64,000 nucleotides of DNA, taken from assembly GCA_964526965.1 (NCBI GenBank), contig CAZGML010000006.1:41675-105674 (forward strand). Direction: 5' to 3'. This document shows, in pieces, positions 59,815 through 64,000 of the stretch. The DNA is from UBA6265 sp964526965. Its GTDB lineage: Bacteria; Chloroflexota; Chloroflexia; Thermomicrobiales; UBA6265. Made by a program: the position numbers and the translations under genes. Below the pieces are notes generated by a model. The model saw only the letters and a list, made by a program, of their open reading frames with translations. It ran no database searches and was not told where the DNA came from. Numbering within the stretch: position 1 is the first letter of the stretch; every line of letters begins with the position of its first letter.

Positions 59815-60828
59815 TCACATCTGGACTTCGTAATCTCGCCCAATGGATTCGCAAACCTTGGCGAGCGCAGATTCGGAGAAAAACTGCATCCGCAGATAAT
59901 GGCCATTCATCACAAGTGTCATGGTGTATGACGTGCCGACGACATCGGCGCCTTCATTCTCTGTTTGCAGCCAGGCCGGGCCGCTCTCCGGGTTGGTGTT
60001 CCACCCGACAAACACAACCGGGGGTGCATTCTGCGCAATATCAGCAAAGCGCAACATGTCCTCTTCATCGGAAGTCGAATCAGTTACCGCCCCAAAGTAC
60101 ACACTTCCAAGTGGAAATTCTGTTCCATCAACAGGACGGTAGATTAAAAGTTGCTGAGGATCCTGCACACCATCCGGGTTGAATGATCCCGCGCTCGGAG
60201 TGAGTTCGTATTGTTGGTCAAACACTTCACTATAAATCAAATCAGGAAGGTAGCCGACTAGTTCCTCATCTACTGCCGTGACCTGATCCAGCCCAAATGG
60301 CGCATCACCTTCTTGCGGGGTGTTCTCTATAAGGCTAAAACGATGAATCTGTTCTTCGACGAAGGCGGCATCGCGACCGAACCACCAGCGCCAGGCGCCA
60401 TCGTGGAACTTAAGGCGCACCACGTCATCGAGGGTTTCGCCATCGGCGAACTCCTGTGTAAAGCTGACTTCCGCCACATCGGAGTAGGTGACGCCGGTGA
60501 CATCCCAGGTCCAGCTATCCAGCCAGGCGACATCGTAGGCGTTGGCCGCTTTGGGACCACGCGTCTGGAAATCCTCCTGATACCAGCCGATAACAGTACC
60601 GCGAGGAACGATTGCCGCCGCATCGGGATGGATGTGGCTATAGAGCTCGTATAACGCCGGGATGTGCTCGGTTGATTCAAGGGAGCTGAGGTACTCGGCG
60701 GCAGCCATGGGGTCGTCCCCGGCGATGGTGTGGCCGGGTTCTGTTGTTTGGGCCGCTCCTGGCCTGACGCCTGTACGTGCGAGTGCGACTGATGCGGTGC
60801 TGATAGAGAGAAATCGCCGTCGGTTCAT
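59815..60828 (-). CDS. Tat-exported NTF2-like protein
   Basis: 337 residues. A twin-arginine signal MNRRRFLSISTASVALA, then a mature protein whose residues 60-170 (AEYLSSLESTEHIPALYELYSHIHPDAAAIVPRGTVIGWY...DVVRLKFHDGAWRWWFGRD) resemble the NTF2-like/ketosteroid-isomerase-like fold. A second half of unknown fold follows. AAAGGAGG before ATG 60828; a longer frame to 60882 has no signal peptide at its start. Confidence 0.75.
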   Translation of the reverse strand: MNRRRFLSISTASVALARTGVRPGAAQTTEPGHTIAGDDPMAAAEYLSSLESTEHIPALYELYSHIHPDAAAIVPRGTVIGWYQEDFQTRGPKAANAYDVAWLDSWTWDVTGVTYSDVAEVSFTQEFADGETLDDVVRLKFHDGAWRWWFGRDAAFVEEQIHRFSLIENTPQEGDAPFGLDQVTAVDEELVGYLPDLIYSEVFDQQYELTPSAGSFNPDGVQDPQQLLIYRPVDGTEFPLGSVYFGAVTDSTSDEEDMLRFADIAQNAPPVVFVGWNTNPESGPAWLQTENEGADVVGTSYTMTLVMNGHYLRMQFFSESALAKVCESIGRDYEVQM

Positions 60829-60940
60829 GAGTGCCTCCTTTTGTAAGGCGTATGACTGTTTGGCTACTTCACTGTAACGCAATGCATGCTTCAGCGGTTT
60901 CGGCAGCGGACGTCAGGGTTGACTTGATTTTTGGCAAAGA

Positions 60941-61873
60941 TCAGCCGGTTGGCTGGATGGGAGTGCGTCTTGGCCGGGCGACGTGTCCGCTCACGATGAA
61001 GACCACCGCCATCAGGATCACGGTGCCACCGATAAGCACATTCGGTCCGATCGGCTCGTTCGCCAGCGTGGCACCGAGCAAGACGGCCACCATCGGATTA
61101 ACGTAGGCGTAGGTTGAGATGATCTCGATCGGGAGGTTTCGATTCGCGTACATGTAGGCGCTGTAGGAGATGAGCGATCCGACGATGACGAGCCAGAGGA
61201 GGCCGGTCCAGGATCGACCGCTCACGGCCGCGACATCCATCTCTTGCCATTCTCCGAAGATACCCGAGAGCACGATAAGCACGCCACCGCCGATAAGCAT
61301 TTGTAATCCGGTGGAGAGCGTGGGATGTTTAGGTAAATCCAGGTACCTGCTGGCAACCGTTCCGAGCGACCAGGCGATTGTGGTGGAGGCGGCGACGATG
61401 GTCCAGAAAATGGAAATTTCTCCGGATCCCGGTCCCCCAGCCATGATGGTGATACCAATGAGTCCCACAATGAGTGCGCCGAGGATTTTTACGCTTGGTC
61501 GTTTGCGGAGGTGTATAGCCGTAAAGAGTGCCATCCATATCGGCACAACGCTAATGAGGAGCGAGGTAAAGCTGGAATCGAGATGACGCTGGGTTACGCC
61601 CACCATTGCTGTGGCCATAACCAGCATAAGGAGGCCAATAATACCGGCTGAAACTACCTGGCGAAAGGTGAGGTGCACGTCTCCGCGCTTCCAGGCGGGG
61701 ATAGCGACGGCAATGAGAATTGGTGCTGCAAGGAAGAACCGAAGGGCCGTCATCATGAGAGGTGGAATGGTCTCAACTGCGGCGTTCATGCCGAGATAGG
61801 TTGATCCCCAGCCGATCCAGACCGTGAACAATGCCAGCCACGGTAACAACGCACCACGACGCGATGAATCCAT
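60941..61873 (-). CDS. EamA-family (DMT) transporter
   Basis: 310 residues with ten helices in two EamA repeats (FTVWIGWGSTYLGMNAAVETIPPLMMTALRFFLAAPI and the second WSLGTVASRYLDLPKHPTLSTGLQML), like RhaT/YdcZ-type exporters of amino acids or metabolites. GGGATAC before the ATG. Single gene. Confidence 0.9.
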   Translation of the reverse strand: MDSSRRGALLPWLALFTVWIGWGSTYLGMNAAVETIPPLMMTALRFFLAAPILIAVAIPAWKRGDVHLTFRQVVSAGIIGLLMLVMATAMVGVTQRHLDSSFTSLLISVVPIWMALFTAIHLRKRPSVKILGALIVGLIGITIMAGGPGSGEISIFWTIVAASTTIAWSLGTVASRYLDLPKHPTLSTGLQMLIGGGVLIVLSGIFGEWQEMDVAAVSGRSWTGLLWLVIVGSLISYSAYMYANRNLPIEIISTYAYVNPMVAVLLGATLANEPIGPNVLIGGTVILMAVVFIVSGHVARPRRTPIQPTG

Positions 61874-61965
61874 GTATGTATCCCGGGCAAAAGAACGGCA
61901 GCCGATGATGCTGTCTGTGACAGTGTACCTCTGAATTTGTCCAGCGGTACACCGTTGTCATGCTT

Positions 61966-62775
61966 CTACCGTCCGCCTTCGCTAGTCAGCGCATCTCCGT
62001 GGCTGACGCTCACCACCGCCGTGATTATCGCGAGAACAGTTAGTCCAGTCATGACGATCATTGAAGGCGTCGCCTGGCCATCCAGCATTACGGACCGCAG
62101 CGCTTCTACTTGCCATGCCAATGGGTTGAAGCGCGCAATCCATTGCAGGTGTGTGGGAGCGTTCTCCAACTGATAAAAGACCGGCGCCGCCAGGCTGAGA
62201 GGAAGCATCATGAAGCTGACAATGATGTCCCGCGTGATGTAATCACGCACGAAACCGCCGATGACCATGGCAAGTGCTGCCCAAAAGGCCACCGTTACCA
62301 GGGCAACCACGATTCCCGCTGCAAGGTGGAGGGGTGCCAGGCGAACACCCATCATGGCCGCGAGAGCGACAAGGACCAGACTCTGAACGAGTAGCGCAAT
62401 AACCGGCGCCACGATTTTGCTGAGCGCGTACCCTAAACCTCCGGCACCGGCGAGCCGCTTGATTGTGAGCATCCCCCATTGACGATCATTGACAGAGCGG
62501 TACATGGTGCGGCTGAATCCGCGTAATGCCTGCAAAGCGATCAGGCCTGGTAATACGAAGGCGAGGTAACTGTTCCCGTTGTAGAAATCTCCCTCGTCTC
62601 CGATCAATCCCTGCAAGCCGGCAGCAAGCAGTACGAGTTGAACGGTCGGTTCCAGGAGGAGCTGACTGGCCAGAATCCGGCCTTCACTGAACAGGGCGAT
62701 CAACTCAATCTCCGTCAGTGGTACAAAGCGCTGCATCGACCAGCGGCGGGATGACCCGAAATGAGTGATCATCAT
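61966..62775 (-). CDS. ABC-2 exporter permease
   Basis: 269 residues, six helices. The centre FVLPGLIALQALRGFSRTMYRSVNDRQWGMLTIKRLAGAGGLGYALSKI is the conserved loop of ABC-2 permeases, and NPLAWQVEALRSVMLDG the late motif of drug/lantibiotic exporters. AAGGAAAATTC precedes the ATG; it overlaps the ATPase stop by 4 bp. Confidence 0.9.
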   Translation of the reverse strand: MMITHFGSSRRWSMQRFVPLTEIELIALFSEGRILASQLLLEPTVQLVLLAAGLQGLIGDEGDFYNGNSYLAFVLPGLIALQALRGFSRTMYRSVNDRQWGMLTIKRLAGAGGLGYALSKIVAPVIALLVQSLVLVALAAMMGVRLAPLHLAAGIVVALVTVAFWAALAMVIGGFVRDYITRDIIVSFMMLPLSLAAPVFYQLENAPTHLQWIARFNPLAWQVEALRSVMLDGQATPSMIVMTGLTVLAIITAVVSVSHGDALTSEGGR

Positions 62776-63701
62776 GAATTTTCCTTTTGTTGGGTAAGTT
62801 GCAGGTAGATATTGCGCAACGAGGCCGGAGTGCGACTCGCCTCCAGCACGCGGGCCACGCCGTACAAGTCCAGCACAACATCGCTTAGCGCTCCGTCGTC
62901 AGGCAGGCCAACCTCCACGATGGCCGGATTCTCTTCATTGCGCGTAGGCGAATAGACGGCCAGTGTTTGCAGAATCTCAGGCGACACATCGGTATCCAGT
63001 GTGAGACTGAGCGTATCGGTAGCGGTGAAGCGTTCCAGGAAATCGCCCATGGCACTGTGAGCGATGACTTCTCCATCGAGGATGAAGAGCACCTCATCGC
63101 AATAGCGCTCCAGCAATCCGAGGTCATGCGAGGACACCAACGCCAATGCTCCTTCACGCGTTTTCTCGCTGATGAACCCAAGCACCGCCTCGGACGATTC
63201 CACATCCAGTGCAGCCGTCGGTTCATCCAGCAACATGATCTGTGGATCGCTCATCAGTGTGCGAGCTACCTGGATTCGTTGTTGCTGGCCACCGCTCAGC
63301 ATGCTGACATCGTGGGTTGCCAGCTCTGTGAGTCGGAAACGGAGCAGCAAATCATCTGCCCGGGCAACGGTCTCCCGCTTGCCAAGGCCATACATGCGTC
63401 CACCGATCTCTACATTCTGGCGAGCATTGAGGTACCAGTCGATGGTGGTGCGCTGGCTACTCCAGCCGATGCGATCATCCGGATCGGCGAGGCTGATCTC
63501 ACCTTCCGAGGGTTGGATCGCCCCAGCCAGCATGTGGATCAGCGTTGATTTCCCGGCTCCATTTGGCCCGAGCACGGCGACCATTCGGCCCGCTTGCAAG
63601 CTGATGGAGGCATTGCGGAGGCCCCAGGAACCGTTGGTGTACTGCTTGCCGAGGGAACGCGTAGCGAGCACCACAGGACTATGGTGAAGAGATGATTTCA
63701 T
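62772..63701 (-). CDS. ABC-2 exporter ATPase
   Basis: 309 residues from ATG 63701. Walker A GPNGAGKST, signature LSGGQQQR, Walker B IMLLDEPTAALD and H-loop SSHD are intact. Nucleotide-binding unit of a two-gene exporter (with the overlapping permease) of drug, peptide or lipid type. The start is uncertain: a GTG at 63746 adds 15 residues and neither start has a clear ribosome site. Confidence 0.9.
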   Translation of the reverse strand: MKSSLHHSPVVLATRSLGKQYTNGSWGLRNASISLQAGRMVAVLGPNGAGKSTLIHMLAGAIQPSEGEISLADPDDRIGWSSQRTTIDWYLNARQNVEIGGRMYGLGKRETVARADDLLLRFRLTELATHDVSMLSGGQQQRIQVARTLMSDPQIMLLDEPTAALDVESSEAVLGFISEKTREGALALVSSHDLGLLERYCDEVLFILDGEVIAHSAMGDFLERFTATDTLSLTLDTDVSPEILQTLAVYSPTRNEENPAIVEVGLPDDGALSDVVLDLYGVARVLEASRTPASLRNIYLQLTQQKENS

Positions 63702-63937
63702 TGTGAGAAGAATCCCGGTCAGGGAGCGTGGAGGTGTGTTCTCCACCCGATTGACACGTGCATCCGGCCGACCCCGGGGGCGAGGTGGGGTGTGCTCAGG
63801 ATGTCATGTGGTTGTGTGCGCCAATCAGGCGATTCGCAATCGGTACATGGTGACCTCAAGGAGTGAGCCGAATGTTCATTGACCATAGTATCGCACGAAC
63901 GTCCCGCGGAACAGCTCTGGAAGTCTGGGGCCCGTTT

Positions 63938-64000
63938 GCTAGAATCAAATGGCAACCGGACGAGGAGCGCCGTACCCGGACGACGACAAGACGACGCTGG
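63938..64000 (+). CDS. Possible gene start cut by the window end
   Basis: ATG at 63951 opens MATGRGAPYPDDDKTTL to the window edge, with an extended -10-like TTGCTAGAAT just upstream (TAGAAT 63940-63945) but no good -35. The leader is only a few bases, so a leaderless start or a later start beyond the window is possible. Confidence 0.25.

Overview
The window looks like a draft-assembled chromosome segment of a Chloroflexota bacterium, most plausibly of the Thermomicrobia/Sphaerobacter type. The pointers are a fairly high G+C content, a single-membrane-style exported proteome (signal peptides, lipobox, Tat signals and TPxASPxASP-type linkers, no outer-membrane proteins), an F420/LLM-type oxidoreductase, a CopC-CopD-cytochrome c fusion and an L,D-transpeptidase. 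No rRNA, tRNA or ribosomal-protein gene is present, so the lineage is inference. Standard stop codon use (many ATGA overlaps) argues for the ordinary genetic code. One 100-N scaffold gap lies at 58690-58789.

Layout. 1-2.9 kb: arsenic locus, arsR (cut by the window edge) divergent from arsM-acr3-metallophosphoesterase, with two matching inverted repeats between them. 2.9-5 kb: a TIM-barrel-like protein and two GNAT acetyltransferases in one translationally coupled operon. 5-9.3 kb: an SDR gene broken by an in-frame TGA, then a TetR/MFS efflux pair with an operator inside the promoter, and a second MFS gene. 9.5-17.9 kb: CopB-type copper ATPase, a PIG-L deacetylase, two tandem HAD phosphatases, an SDR, MsrA-MsrB and an APC permease. 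18-26 kb: a rhodanese-E1 sulfur-activation fusion, an EVE protein, a surface protein with two related domains, a phosphatase/phosphoesterase/ParB-like trio, and conspicuous REP-like palindromic repeats that have copied the 3' ends of neighbouring genes.

26-32.8 kb is the most unusual part. A small secreted protein is followed by a lipoprotein, a short periplasmic-adaptor-like protein, an ABC ATPase and a MacB/YknZ-type permease, four of them in 4-bp overlaps. Beyond an esterase, an A+T-richer segment holds a Tat-type secreted four-cysteine peptide divergent from a membrane-anchored thioredoxin-like protein with a strong promoter. This segment abuts a sugar ABC permease pair whose first gene seems to have lost its 5' end and whose substrate-binding protein is absent, which suggests an insertion or deletion junction near 32.77 kb.

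34.6-54.5 kb: CopC-CopD-cytochrome c fusion with a companion membrane protein, L,D-transpeptidase, nadC, M16 peptidase, pncC, an AAC(6')-like acetyltransferase, two tandem paralogous membrane proteins, crcB-modA-modB (no modC), a LysR/methyltransferase divergent pair, an inositol-phosphatase-like gene, purN, an RlmD/TrmA-type RNA methyltransferase fused by overlap to a RusA-like resolvase, a MOSC protein and a secreted TAP-like hydrolase. 54.8-64 kb: a FAD oxidoreductase, a three-gene ABC-2 exporter, an LLM oxidoreductase, a Tat-exported NTF2-like protein, an EamA transporter and a second ABC-2 exporter. Metal and oxyanion handling (As, Cu, Mo, F), efflux and sulfur/redox repair are recurring themes.
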